Source of the DNA: Synechococcus sp. RS9909 | GTDB taxonomy: Bacteria > Cyanobacteriota > Cyanobacteriia > PCC-6307 > Cyanobiaceae | Length of the DNA: 64,000 nt | Assembly (NCBI RefSeq): GCF_014279595.1 | Contig: NZ_CP047943.1 | Location: 1,674,001 to 1,738,000 of the forward strand | Direction: 5' to 3' | Translations under genes and position numbers: made by a program | Part shown: positions 33,645 to 42,091 of the stretch, one piece after another | Layout: each line of letters begins with the position of its first letter | Numbering within the stretch: the first letter of the stretch is position 1 | The notes under the pieces: model-generated | Database searches by the model: none | Told to the model about the DNA's origin: nothing | The model's input: the letters and a program-made list of their open reading frames with translations, nothing else

Positions 33645-34310
33645 TCAGCGATCAGTGGAGGAGACGGGCTTGGTGGCGATCACGGCAAAAAAAGGATCGC
33701 CCTGACCACCGATCCAGCCCAACGGCCCCGATGCGCGCGTCGACTCGGCGATCAGCTCCGGGCGGGGCCATCCCTGGGCGATCAACACCTCCGCCACATA
33801 GGCGAGGTGGTCACGGTCACCGCCATCGGTCCAGATCTGCGGCGCCTTGCTGAAAAACATCCGATTACTGAAGGCCACGATCAGCTCGCCTCCCGGTCGG
33901 GTCACGCGCCAGAGCTCTGCCGCCACCGCTTCCGGCTGCTGCAGATATTGCCAACCGGCCACGATCAAACTGCAGTCGACGCTGGCATCCGCCAGCGGCA
34001 ACGTTTGCGATTGGTTGAGGTTCTGCACCCAATGGCGATCGAGGCGCTGGTTGGCCTCCAGCTCTGCAGCATTGAGGCCATGGCCGATCACCTGCTCGTA
34101 GTGCACCTCCTCGGGCAGGTGGCTGACCCAGCTGCTCATCAGATCGAGCACCACGGCGCAACTTGGAATGCGCTGCCGGTACAGCTGGGTGAGACGAAGG
34201 CGGAAGGCCGCATCCAGATGGTGCACGAAACGGGGTTCGGCGTAGAAGAGCGCGTCATCGCTGCCGTCGAGCTTGGTGCGCTGCGCCGCCGTGAGCACCT
34301 GCACCGCCAT
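33645..34310 (-). CDS. SAM-dependent methyltransferase
   Basis: A 221-residue class I methyltransferase-like protein: VVLDLMSSWVSHLPEE as the SAM loop (a variant lacking the GxGxG pattern), LPLADASVDCSLIVAGWQYLQQPEAVAAELWRVTRPGGELIVAFSNRMF as motifs III-IV. The substrate is unknown. The ATG at 34310 is preferred to one seven codons upstream. Directly upstream of the SDR gene with a 10-bp gap, so the pair is likely an operon. Confidence 0.8.
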   Translation of the reverse strand: MAVQVLTAAQRTKLDGSDDALFYAEPRFVHHLDAAFRLRLTQLYRQRIPSCAVVLDLMSSWVSHLPEEVHYEQVIGHGLNAAELEANQRLDRHWVQNLNQSQTLPLADASVDCSLIVAGWQYLQQPEAVAAELWRVTRPGGELIVAFSNRMFFSKAPQIWTDGGDRDHLAYVAEVLIAQGWPRPELIAESTRASGPLGWIGGQGDPFFAVIATKPVSSTDR

Positions 34311-34399
34311 GGCCACTCTCGCGCTGAACACTGCTGCGGAACCTAAAGAAACCCTCGAAAAAACGCGATGCGCCCCCCTTCTCCCGAGCTAGGGCAGGG

Positions 34400-34723
34400 A
34401 TGAACCCCACCCCCCCCAGACCCATGGTTCCCTTCGAAACCGAACTCGCCAGCACCGGCACAGCGCCGGTGGCCGAGCCCACCACCTCCACCACGACCGC
34501 CCGCCGCAGCATGCGCGAGCAGATGGTGGAGGTGATCGATCCACTGCAAAAGCAGCTCGACGCCAAGCTGCACGAACTCGATGAAACGCTGCGCCCTCGC
34601 CTGGAGCAACCCGTGAAGGAGAAGCCCCTGCTCGCCGTGGCCGTTTCCGCAGGTGTCGGCGTTCTCGTGGGCGCGCTCACGGTGATGGCCGTTCTGGCTG
34701 GCGCCCGCTCAAAGGCCGAGTGA
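34400..34723 (+). CDS. DUF883-like membrane-anchored protein
   Basis: A 107-residue protein: a disordered N-terminus, an amphipathic helix (MREQMVEVIDPLQKQLDAKLHELDETLRP) and a Gly-rich C-terminal helix (LLAVAVSAGVGVLVGALTVMAVL). This is the layout of the ElaB/YqjD/DUF883 family, inner-membrane proteins linked with ribosome hibernation or stress in enterobacteria. It overlaps the convergent carotenoid-isomerase-like gene by 15 bp. The function in cyanobacteria is not known. Confidence 0.65.
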   Translation: MNPTPPRPMVPFETELASTGTAPVAEPTTSTTTARRSMREQMVEVIDPLQKQLDAKLHELDETLRPRLEQPVKEKPLLAVAVSAGVGVLVGALTVMAVLAGARSKAE

Positions 34724-36244
34724 GGCGAGCAGCTCCCGTTGCGCCCTCCTGCCGGTGATCGCATGGGCGGCCATGGCGCCGCTGGCGGCCACCGGCGGGA
34801 TGCCGATCCCCGGAAAGGTGCTGGCACCGCAGTGAAGCAAGCGCTTCAGCGGTGTCTGCACCCCGGGAAACAACCCCTTGGCGGCAGACAGCGCCGGGCC
34901 ATAGCTGCCCTGATGCACCGAAAGAAAATGGCGATGGGTGAGCGGCGTGCCTTCCATCACCAGATGGCAACGGCTGCGCAGGTCGGGGATGCGCTGCTCG
35001 AGCACCTGCCAGAACAGGGCGCAACGCTGTTGACGCAGCTGGGCATAGGCCTCAGAGCCACGGTCAAGATCAGCCCAGAGGTGCCAGGGTTCGTTGGCCG
35101 GTGTGTAGGCATGCAACACGTGCTGGCCTGGAGGCGCCAGGGTCGGATCGAGCACGGAGGGGATCGACACCACCACGGCATTGCACTCCGCCGCGATCCC
35201 ACGCTGCCAGTCACCCACCCAGACGGTGTGAATCGGCAGATCCTCCAGACCCGCCGCATCAAAACCGAGATGCAGATGAAGAAAGGAGCCGCAGGCCGGC
35301 GTCTGCAGCCGCTGGCGCCGCCAGGCAGGCACCGCTGCTTCGGGCAACAGGGAGGCAGTGTTCCAGGCATCGGCATTGCTCACCACATGGTGGGCACGCC
35401 ACTGCTCGCCATTGGCCAGCACCACACCAACGGCGTGATCATCCTCCACCACCACCTGCTGCACCCGCGCCCCCAGACGCAGCTCTCCGCCATGGGCCTC
35501 CAGCCCCCGCACCAGGGCCGCCACCACCGCCGCACTGCCGCCACGGGGGAAATCAAGGCAGGCTTCCGGATCAAACCATTCGCCGAACAGGGTCGCCATT
35601 GCCGCGGCATTGGTGTCGGCCATCGGCATGCCGCTGATCAGGAAGCAGAGCAGATCCACCCAATGGCGCAGGAAGGGATCCTGCAGATGGCGGTCCACCA
35701 GCGGGCCGAAGGCACCACTGAGATGGCGCAGGGCGGGCAGGTGGGGCAACAGGCGACCACTGCGCCGCAACAACGGCCCCAGGCCTTCGAGCCCATTGGC
35801 AGGAAGCGCCAACAGGGGCAGGGCGTCGGCAGCTGCAGCGATCGGCTTCAGCACCGCAGCGAAACGACGCCATTCCTCCACCACCGCAGGCCCACGCAGG
35901 TCGGCCACCACCCGCTCAAACCCCTCCGCCCCCACACCGATGCGCAGGTGCCCCTCCGGCAGCAGCACATCCCAGTCGCGATACGACACCACCTCCAGGG
36001 GCTGGTCCAACGCCCGCAGGATCTGGGCCAGGGGATTGGCACTCGGCCATCGGCCCAGACCGCTCCAGAGCGAGGGACCTGACTCGAAGTGATAGCCCTG
36101 GCGTTCAAAACCATGGGCGGCGCCGCCCGCATGGCCGTGCGCCTCCAACACCACCACCTCAAGGCCCGCCCGGGCACAAAGCGCTGCACAGCAGAGGCCG
36201 CCGATGCCGCTGCCGATCACGATCACGTCGGTTGTCGATGCCAT
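34709..36244 (-). CDS. CrtH/phytoene-desaturase-family flavoprotein
   Basis: A 511-residue FAD protein of the carotene isomerase/desaturase family. The dinucleotide motif is VIVIGSGIGGLCCAALCARAG, followed by VVVLEAHGHAGGAAHGFERQGYHFESGPSLWSG. The mid-protein FPRGGSAAVVAALVRGLEAHGGELRLG element and the C-terminal LLHCGASTFPGIGIPPVAASG are typical. It could be a carotenoid isomerase or a paralogue of the retinol-saturase type. A dedicated crtH may exist elsewhere, so I leave the symbol empty. Confidence 0.85.
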   Translation of the reverse strand: MASTTDVIVIGSGIGGLCCAALCARAGLEVVVLEAHGHAGGAAHGFERQGYHFESGPSLWSGLGRWPSANPLAQILRALDQPLEVVSYRDWDVLLPEGHLRIGVGAEGFERVVADLRGPAVVEEWRRFAAVLKPIAAAADALPLLALPANGLEGLGPLLRRSGRLLPHLPALRHLSGAFGPLVDRHLQDPFLRHWVDLLCFLISGMPMADTNAAAMATLFGEWFDPEACLDFPRGGSAAVVAALVRGLEAHGGELRLGARVQQVVVEDDHAVGVVLANGEQWRAHHVVSNADAWNTASLLPEAAVPAWRRQRLQTPACGSFLHLHLGFDAAGLEDLPIHTVWVGDWQRGIAAECNAVVVSIPSVLDPTLAPPGQHVLHAYTPANEPWHLWADLDRGSEAYAQLRQQRCALFWQVLEQRIPDLRSRCHLVMEGTPLTHRHFLSVHQGSYGPALSAAKGLFPGVQTPLKRLLHCGASTFPGIGIPPVAASGAMAAHAITGRRAQRELLASLGL

Positions 36245-36361
36245 CGCCCCGCCACCCGCGGATCGTTCAGTCCGAGTCATAGCCGGTCATCCCTGGTCAA
36301 CGAATGATTCATGCCGAGGTGGCTGGGCATCGATAGGTTCGGAACACCACAACCAACGGGC

Positions 36362-37135
36362 ATGGCGGGCGAATCAGAGACCATCAACAACGCAACAGGG
36401 CCATCGCTGCCGCTCTGGCGCCGGACGCCACCGTTGGTGTTGCCGATGCTGGTGTTAAGCGCCGGTCTGGTGATCGCCGGAGCGGTCGCCGTAAAAGGGA
36501 TCCGCACCGCCGCCGACACGATCACGGTGACTGGAGCAAGCACGGAACGCATCCGCAGCGACTACGCCGACTGGACCGTGGTGGTGTCGGGCAGTGGCGG
36601 CAGCCAGCAGGCGGCTTACCAGAATCTTCAACCCGATTTGCAACGCACCCTCACCTTCCTGCGTGAGCAAGGCCTGCCCGACGAGGCGCTGCAGCTCGCG
36701 GTGCTGGAGTCGAACAGCAATCCCGTGCGCAACCGGGTCACCGGTGCCCTGATCAGCACGGAGTGGATCGCCCGCCAGCCGATCCGGATCAGTTCCGCCG
36801 ATGTCGATCGGATCGCCAAGGTGTCCCGAGCCATCGGCAGTCTGATCGGCGATGGCGTGTCATTGACGATCCAACCACCGGCCTACACCTACACCAAGCT
36901 GGAGGGGAAGCGGGTCGACATGCTCGCCAAGGCCACCGCCGATGCGCGCAACCGGGCTGTGGCCATCGCCCGCCAGGCCGGCTCCGGAATCGGCGCGATC
37001 ACCAAAGCCGACACCGGCACCTTCCAGATCACCGTGCCCAATTCCACCGAGATGGGCAGCTACGGCTCCTATGACACCCGCACGATCGACAAAGACATCA
37101 CCGCCGTGATGGGTGTGACGTTCCGGGTGCAATAG
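36362..37135 (+). CDS. SIMPL-domain (DUF541) exported protein
   Basis: A 257-residue protein with one N-terminal membrane anchor (LVLPMLVLSAGLVIAGAVAV). The SIMPL/DUF541 domain follows: ITVTGASTERIRSDYADWTVVVSGSG, then FLREQGLPDEALQL and a C-terminal MLAKATADARNRAVAIARQAGSGIGAI. Members are periplasmic, of unknown function, and form ring oligomers in some bacteria. The ATG at 36362 is preferred to one 51 bp upstream. The rhomboid gene follows 9 bp after the stop. Confidence 0.85.
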   Translation: MAGESETINNATGPSLPLWRRTPPLVLPMLVLSAGLVIAGAVAVKGIRTAADTITVTGASTERIRSDYADWTVVVSGSGGSQQAAYQNLQPDLQRTLTFLREQGLPDEALQLAVLESNSNPVRNRVTGALISTEWIARQPIRISSADVDRIAKVSRAIGSLIGDGVSLTIQPPAYTYTKLEGKRVDMLAKATADARNRAVAIARQAGSGIGAITKADTGTFQITVPNSTEMGSYGSYDTRTIDKDITAVMGVTFRVQ

Positions 37136-37144
37136 GGATCAGCC

Positions 37145-37717
37145 GTGCGGTGGACACGACGGCTGCTGGCGCCAAGAGTGCTGCTGCCCTGGATCCTGTT
37201 AGGCCTGGCCTGGCTGCTGGAGTTACTTGACCAGCTGATCGGTGCAGGGCGCTGGTCACTGGCCATGGGCCCAGGCACGCCCTGGTGGACGCTGTTCACC
37301 GCCCCGTTCAGCCATGGCGGCCTCGGGCATCTGCTGACCAACAGCCTGGTGTTTGTGCCCCTGAGCTATCTCGTGCTGATCCGAGGCTTCAAGGCCTACC
37401 TGGCCGTGTGGATCGGCGTGATCCTGATGGAGATTCCAATCTGGCTGCTCTGGCCGGTCGGCAGCCATGGGCTGTCGGGGGTGATCTACGGACTCCTGGG
37501 CTATCTGCTGCTGATCGGCTGGCTGGAGCGACACCCCCTGGCCCTGGCCCTCAGCCTGACGGCGCTGCTGCTCTACGGCAGCGCTTTGCCGGGGCTGCTT
37601 CCTTGGCTGACGCCAGCGGGAGTGAGCTGGATCGGCCACGCCAGCGGCTTTGCAGGTGGGGTCGTCGCCGCCCTAGCGGTGTCACGCCAACAGCGCCGAT
37701 CCTCCGCCAGGCCCTGA
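37145..37717 (+). CDS. Rhomboid-family intramembrane protease
   Basis: A 190-residue, six-helix rhomboid. The HGGLGHLLTN motif in helix 2, catalytic GLSG (Ser111) in helix 4 and His165 (IGHASGFAGG) in helix 6 form a complete Ser-His dyad. The protein is therefore probably active, cleaving transmembrane substrates. GTG start. It is nearly adjacent to the SIMPL gene and likely in the same transcription unit. Confidence 0.88.
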   Translation: MRWTRRLLAPRVLLPWILLGLAWLLELLDQLIGAGRWSLAMGPGTPWWTLFTAPFSHGGLGHLLTNSLVFVPLSYLVLIRGFKAYLAVWIGVILMEIPIWLLWPVGSHGLSGVIYGLLGYLLLIGWLERHPLALALSLTALLLYGSALPGLLPWLTPAGVSWIGHASGFAGGVVAALAVSRQQRRSSARP

Positions 37718-37721
37718 ACGA

Positions 37722-37955
37722 TCAGGCGTCGTCATCCGACGGGGGTTGCTCGCCATGGGATGGTGCGCCAAGAAAGCGACCCGACCAGCGCACGGCCAGC
37801 ACCACACAGGCCGCCCCGTAGCCGATGAAGGTGATCACCTGACCGGCCGAACCACTGGCATACACCTCCTGATTGAGCAGGAGCCAGTCGACCAGGGATG
37901 AGGCCGTGCCCCAGAGCAGCACCCACACCGACACGTACAGCACACCTTTCATCAC
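37722..37955 (-). CDS. Small two-helix membrane protein
   Basis: 77 residues: two hydrophobic segments (GVLYVSVWVLLWGTASSLVDWLLL and GQVITFIGYGAACVVLAV) and an acidic tail (SDDDA). No family is recognised. Its start lies next to the stop of the upstream acidic protein (TGAGTGATG), so they are a coupled pair divergent from nth. Confidence 0.65.
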   Translation of the reverse strand: MMKGVLYVSVWVLLWGTASSLVDWLLLNQEVYASGSAGQVITFIGYGAACVVLAVRWSGRFLGAPSHGEQPPSDDDA

Positions 37956-38180
37956 TCAACCCCCTTCCATCGACTGCTGATGGCTGTGCTGGCGATACAC
38001 GTCACTCAAAGGCTCATCCTCCGTTTCACCCGCGGAAACAGGCGCTGACGGGTGGGGCGTCGGCGGAGGCTCGGAATCGGAACGCTCCACGCCAGCTTCT
38101 TCTCGGGCGATCGCGCGCGCATAGGCGGACTCAAGGTCGGATGCCTCGGAGGCTGGATCGCGGGCATGATCACGGGCCAT
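37956..38180 (-). CDS. Acidic, probably disordered hypothetical protein
   Basis: A 74-residue protein: an N-terminal charged helix (SEASDLESAYARAIAREEAGVERS) then a Pro/Ser/Glu-rich tail. The frame continues upstream over the divergent nth start, so I began at the ATG at 38180. It precedes a small membrane protein with which it is translationally coupled. Unknown function. Confidence 0.55.
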   Translation of the reverse strand: MARDHARDPASEASDLESAYARAIAREEAGVERSDSEPPPTPHPSAPVSAGETEDEPLSDVYRQHSHQQSMEGG

Positions 38181-38246
38181 GGGAGCGGGTGCCTGAAGCC
38201 GGTCAACCCTCCCATTCTCCCAGGCCTTCGCCAACACCCAAGAGCC

Positions 38247-38900
38247 TTGAACAAGCAGCAGCGGGCCCAGCGCATTCTTGAGCGCCTGAACGAGCACTAT
38301 CCGGAGCCGCCGATCCCGCTCGACCACAGCGATCCCTTCACCCTTCTGGTGGCGGTGCTGCTCAGCGCCCAATGCACCGACCGCAAAGTCAACGAGGTGA
38401 CGCCGGCTCTTTTCGCCGCCGCACCCACCCCCCAGGCACTCGCCGCCCTGGAGGAGGGCGAAATCCTGAGCTTCATCCGCCAGCTGGGTCTGGCGAAGAC
38501 CAAGGCTCGCCATCTCAAGAAATTGGCTCACATCCTCGTGGAGATCCATGGCGGCGAGGTGCCACGCAGCTTTGAGGAGCTGGAGGCCCTACCCGGCGTG
38601 GGCCACAAAACAGCCAGCGTGGTGATGGCCCAGGCCTTTGGCGTGCCCGCGTTCCCGGTCGACACCCACATTCACCGACTGGCCCAGCGCTGGGGCCTCA
38701 GCAAGGGACTGAGCGTGGAACGCACCGAAGCCGACCTGAAGGCCCTCTTTCCGAAGGAGGCCTGGAATCGCCTGCACCTGCAGATCATTTTTTATGGCCG
38801 GGACCACTGCACGGCAAGGGGCTGCGATGGCACGGTGTGCCCGCTCTGCCGGGAGCTGTATCCCAAGCGCCGCACGCCCGTAACCTGGCGCAAGCCTTAG
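38247..38900 (+). CDS. nth: Endonuclease III (DNA glycosylase/AP lyase)
   Basis: A 217-residue HhH-GPD glycosylase removing oxidised pyrimidines. The helix-hairpin-helix is LPGVGHKTASVV with catalytic Lys121, and the catalytic Asp139 is in FPVDTHIHRL. LSAQCTDRKVN is standard. The C-terminal cysteines are C188, C193, C198 and C201 (C-x4-C-x4-C-x2-C) rather than the canonical C-x6-C-x2-C-x5-C of the [4Fe-4S] cluster. The TTG start gives a length matching the family. Upstream in-frame ATGs would add a non-conserved leader. Confidence 0.9.
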   Translation: MNKQQRAQRILERLNEHYPEPPIPLDHSDPFTLLVAVLLSAQCTDRKVNEVTPALFAAAPTPQALAALEEGEILSFIRQLGLAKTKARHLKKLAHILVEIHGGEVPRSFEELEALPGVGHKTASVVMAQAFGVPAFPVDTHIHRLAQRWGLSKGLSVERTEADLKALFPKEAWNRLHLQIIFYGRDHCTARGCDGTVCPLCRELYPKRRTPVTWRKP

Positions 38901-38939
38901 GGGATGTGGAAGCCACGACACTGCAAACGTCAAAAGACT

Positions 38940-38950
38940 GTTACGTTACG
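38940..38950 (+). promoter_or_regulatory. Tandem GTTACG motif upstream of the Hli gene
   Basis: GTTACGTTACG sits 23 bp before the hli ATG. Direct TTAC repeats recall the HLR1 element bound by RpaB at high-light genes, but the spacing is not the canonical one. Confidence 0.3.
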
Positions 38951-38973
38951 TAGCAATCCACCCCGGAGAGTCG

Positions 38974-39225
38974 ATGGACCGCGATCAAACCCTTCCTAAC
39001 CAGGCCAGCGACAAGTGGTTTCAGAACGCCGCAGCCCGCGCCATCCACGAAGAGCAACTGGAACGCGTCGAGCGCTTCAACGGCCGCGCTGCCATGCTCG
39101 GCATCGTGATCGGCATCCTCACCGAAGCCCTCACCGGTCAGGGCATCGTGCACCAGATCGGCCTTGGCCCCCTCGTGGATGGCTATGCCGCCTGCAGCAC
39201 CCGCTTCCTGCCCTTCTGCTTCTGA
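38974..39225 (+). CDS. hli: High-light-inducible protein (single-helix chlorophyll-binding)
   Basis: An 83-residue Hli/SCP protein. The single membrane helix contains the chlorophyll-binding signature ERFNGRAAMLGIVIGILTEALTG, preceded by the usual polar N-terminus. The C-terminus, GLGPLVDGYAACSTRFLPFCF, carries two Cys and is longer than in minimal Hli proteins. It protects photosystems during light stress and binds free chlorophyll. A GGAGAG lies four bases before the start. Confidence 0.92.
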   Translation: MDRDQTLPNQASDKWFQNAAARAIHEEQLERVERFNGRAAMLGIVIGILTEALTGQGIVHQIGLGPLVDGYAACSTRFLPFCF

Positions 39226-39298
39226 TCCCCGGAAGAAGTTCAGTCGCCATCAAGGATCGAGGCCGCAGCTAAGGTGATGAGCTGCGAAATCCACCTGG

Positions 39299-39568
39299 AT
39301 GGCCAAAAAACGGCGCAAGCTCAGCAAACCGATGGAGGCCGCCATCAGTGCGGCCCAGAAAAAGGTGGAGCTGATCACCGCCAAAATTCGCGACATTCGC
39401 GACGAAGACATCCAGAATGAATTCGCGGAGGCCTTCTCGGGTGTCCACGCCACCCTCACGCAGCTCAGCAAGCTCTACATTCTCGAAGGTTTTTCAGAGG
39501 AGAGCGAAGCCCTTCTGAGCGACTATGGCCGTCTCATTCAGGAATTCGAAGAGGACTACGAGCTTTAA
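39299..39568 (+). CDS. Small coiled-coil hypothetical protein
   Basis: An 89-residue, highly charged helical protein: basic N-terminus (MAKKRRKLSKPMEAAISAAQKKVELITAKIRDIRDEDIQNEF) and acidic C-terminus (LLSDYGRLIQEFEEDYEL). No family is recognised. Its last 44 bp overlap the start of the TolC-like gene in another frame if the first possible start of that gene is used. Confidence 0.65.
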   Translation: MAKKRRKLSKPMEAAISAAQKKVELITAKIRDIRDEDIQNEFAEAFSGVHATLTQLSKLYILEGFSEESEALLSDYGRLIQEFEEDYEL

Positions 39569-41027
39569 CCGAATCATCTTTCGGTCTGCTGGGCTCTGCT
39601 TCTGCGCAAGCTTCCTAGCTCTTGTTGCCACACCCGCCTCCTCAGCAAGACCATCGCCCAATCTTGAAGATCGAGAACTGGAGACTCTGAGTCGCCGTTA
39701 CGAGGTTGACCTCTCCACCAAAGCGCAAAGGCTCAACCTCCATGAGATTGCCATTCTCAGTTTCAAGCAGAATCCACGTCTTCCCGCACGACAGCTAGAC
39801 CAACGCAGTCAGGAATGGAAAACGATCCAACTGCGAAGAGAGTGGCTTCCAGAGCTTGGTTTGAACGCATTCATCGGACGAGGTCGCCGCATTGAAACGA
39901 TTAATTCAACCCGAAGCGACGGCGTTGACCTGTTCGAATTCAACTTTCGTGATTCCGGCTCTTTCTACCCCTCTGCATATCTTGACTGGAGCCTGATCAA
40001 CCTTTCTCGAACCAGTCGCCTCAAAGCAAGCAAAGCTGGGGTTCGCAGCCGCAGCCTTCTCACAGTTCAGGAAGGCAGGGATCTACTCCTTTCCCTGCAA
40101 AGCACGTATTACTCACTCCAGACCCTGCGTCAACTGGAGGTAGTGATTCACGACCTTTATAAGCTCTGTCGTCTGATTATCACCGAAACCCCGGCTACAG
40201 ATCGCAGCGATTCTCCAAACAACATCACCGACTCTCTCACCACGAAGGCCCTGGAATTACATACCCAGCGCATTCGTACTCAGCAAGAGGTCATTCGGGC
40301 AGCGGCCATGTTGGCTCAGCTGGCGGGATTACCAGGCGATGCTTTCATTCTGCCAAAAACAGCACTGAAACCCTCAGCGCCGTGGTCCTACGATCTTGCC
40401 AGCAGCCTAAAACTAGCGACAAAGCAGCGCGAAAGCATTCAGATCGCATCGAGCCGAGCCGAGCAATACGCTTGGACAGCATCAGCAGCTGAAAATCGTT
40501 ATTTCCCTGAGCTTTACCTCGAAGCCTATGCATCGGTGTGGAGAGAACGGTATTCCCTCAGTGAAACCAATAAACTGGACATTGTGACGGCTGATGGCAT
40601 CAGCAGCGAGCAATACGTTGGCTTCGGGATCTCCTGGCCTCTGTTTGATAGTGGCGTGAACAGCGCCGCCGCCACCGCTGGCCGCCTCCAGGCTGCAGCG
40701 GAGCAAGAACGCATGCGCCAGCAACAACTCATTGCAGCTCAGCAGGTCAAAACGGCCTACGCCAAGTACACCGCCCAGTTGATCCTCAGGGACAACACCC
40801 GCGATCAGTTGCGCAGTGCCGAGCGTGCTCTCACGGGAGCCCGCCAGCATTACAACAAGGACCCGAGCCGGGGTGTCACCACGCTCATTCAAACGATCGA
40901 TCTATATCTATCCGCCTACCGCGACGTTCTTGACAACACCCTCGCCTTCAATACAGCTGTAGCCCAACTCCACCGTTACACCTCAACCTGGCCGGAACAC
41001 TTGCCATCGATGACCCAGCAGCATTGA
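39525..41027 (+). CDS. TolC-family outer-membrane efflux protein, compositionally distinct
   Basis: A 500-residue outer-membrane factor. The signal region (AGLCFCASFLALVATPASS) is followed by two TolC repeats with long helices: LNLHEIAILSFKQNPRLPARQL, LLLSLQSTYYSLQTLRQLEVVI, WPLFDSGVNSAAATAGRLQAAAEQER and VKTAYAKYTAQLILRDNT. It forms the outer-membrane channel of tripartite efflux or type I secretion. G+C is about 47-58% in sampled blocks, well below the surrounding genes. No membrane-fusion or inner-membrane partner is nearby. The true start may be downstream of 39525, near the signal sequence. Confidence 0.85.
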   Translation: MAVSFRNSKRTTSFNRIIFRSAGLCFCASFLALVATPASSARPSPNLEDRELETLSRRYEVDLSTKAQRLNLHEIAILSFKQNPRLPARQLDQRSQEWKTIQLRREWLPELGLNAFIGRGRRIETINSTRSDGVDLFEFNFRDSGSFYPSAYLDWSLINLSRTSRLKASKAGVRSRSLLTVQEGRDLLLSLQSTYYSLQTLRQLEVVIHDLYKLCRLIITETPATDRSDSPNNITDSLTTKALELHTQRIRTQQEVIRAAAMLAQLAGLPGDAFILPKTALKPSAPWSYDLASSLKLATKQRESIQIASSRAEQYAWTASAAENRYFPELYLEAYASVWRERYSLSETNKLDIVTADGISSEQYVGFGISWPLFDSGVNSAAATAGRLQAAAEQERMRQQQLIAAQQVKTAYAKYTAQLILRDNTRDQLRSAERALTGARQHYNKDPSRGVTTLIQTIDLYLSAYRDVLDNTLAFNTAVAQLHRYTSTWPEHLPSMTQQH

Positions 41028-41058
41028 CTTCTCCCACCCCACCCCTCGCCAACACGCC

Positions 41059-41460
41059 ATGACCCGCGTCCACTGCCGTTACACCGGCGACCTGCGCTGT
41101 GAAGCCGAACATGGCCCCAGCGGAGCCGTGATCCGCACCGATAACCCCCTTGAGGGGGAACGGGATCCGGAGGCATTCGGGCCCACCGATCTGGTGGCGG
41201 CCTCAGTGGGCACCTGCATTCTCACGGTGATGAGCATCGTTGCCCGCCGCCGCGGCTGGGATCTCACAGGCAGCTCGGTCGATGTCGACAAAACCATGGC
41301 CAGCGAAGGGCCGCGCCGGATCGGCCACCTGCGCGTGGCGATCAGCCTGCCTGAAGCTCTCGATGCCCAGCAGCGCAGCCTGCTGCAGCGCGCCGCTGAG
41401 ACCTGCCCGGTGAAACACAATCTCGAACAAACAGCCGAGATCGAACTGGTCTGGTTGTGA
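41059..41460 (+). CDS. OsmC-family peroxiredoxin-like protein
   Basis: A 133-residue OsmC/Ohr superfamily protein. The two redox cysteines lie in GTCILTV (Cys53) and TCPVKHN (Cys116), with FGPTDLVAASVG matching the conserved P-x-(E/D)-L-x-x-(A/G)-x-x-x-C region. It reduces organic hydroperoxides with thiol donors. The position near katG suggests an oxidative-stress neighbourhood, but the genes are not contiguous. Confidence 0.88.
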   Translation: MTRVHCRYTGDLRCEAEHGPSGAVIRTDNPLEGERDPEAFGPTDLVAASVGTCILTVMSIVARRRGWDLTGSSVDVDKTMASEGPRRIGHLRVAISLPEALDAQQRSLLQRAAETCPVKHNLEQTAEIELVWL

Positions 41461-41527
41461 ACGGGGCGCTCAACATGTGGGCGATTGCCTGTACAACCGG
41501 TGGGTGGATCAGGAGCCCTCAGCCACC

Positions 41528-42079
41528 ATGCCCGAGCAAGCCAACCCATCACCATCGCCCTCTCTCTCCAGTGAGCCGCGCTGGTTCAGGCTCGCCCTGG
41601 CCTGCCGTTGGCCCCTCGCTGTGGTGATCGCCGCCTGGGCCGTGGCGGTGGCTGCGATTCAGATCCTCAAGCAACCCCTGCCCGTCGGCCTGCCACTGAA
41701 CCAACCCTTCCCCGTGCGTCTGGTGGGTGGTATCACGGTGGATCAACTGAAGGCGCCGATTCAGGTGAACAGCGCCACCCCTCTGAAGATCGAAGCTGCC
41801 GCCACCCTGCCGGTGCAGGGCGAGGTGGGTGTCCCGGCTGGCATTGCGGTCAACCAACCCGTCACCGTGACCGGCGGCGTCGATGTGCAGGGCCAGGTCT
41901 CGGTGGATGAGGTAAGCGCACCGGTCAAGGTGCATGGCAGCGATGAGGGACCGATTCTGGTCGGCACGCCCGAGGATCAGTCCTTGTCGGTGCAGGGTGG
42001 CGTGAACGTGAAGCAGGTGGGCGGCAAGATCAATGTGCAGATCCGCGATGCCGCCCAGTCGATCCTGCCAATCCCTTGA
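41528..42079 (+). CDS. Membrane-anchored beta-repeat hypothetical protein
   Basis: A 183-residue protein from the ATG at 41528: a disordered start, one transmembrane anchor (WPLAVVIAAWAVAVAAIQIL) and a long run of short Val-rich beta units (LPVGLPLNQPFPVRLVGGITVDQ, VPAGIAVNQPVTVTGGVDVQGQVSV, LSVQGGVNVKQVGGKINVQI). The roughly 10-residue V-x-V-x-G periodicity suggests a beta-helix or adhesive stalk outside the membrane. Unknown family. Confidence 0.6.
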   Translation: MPEQANPSPSPSLSSEPRWFRLALACRWPLAVVIAAWAVAVAAIQILKQPLPVGLPLNQPFPVRLVGGITVDQLKAPIQVNSATPLKIEAAATLPVQGEVGVPAGIAVNQPVTVTGGVDVQGQVSVDEVSAPVKVHGSDEGPILVGTPEDQSLSVQGGVNVKQVGGKINVQIRDAAQSILPIP

Positions 42080-42091
42080 TGCAGTCATCTG

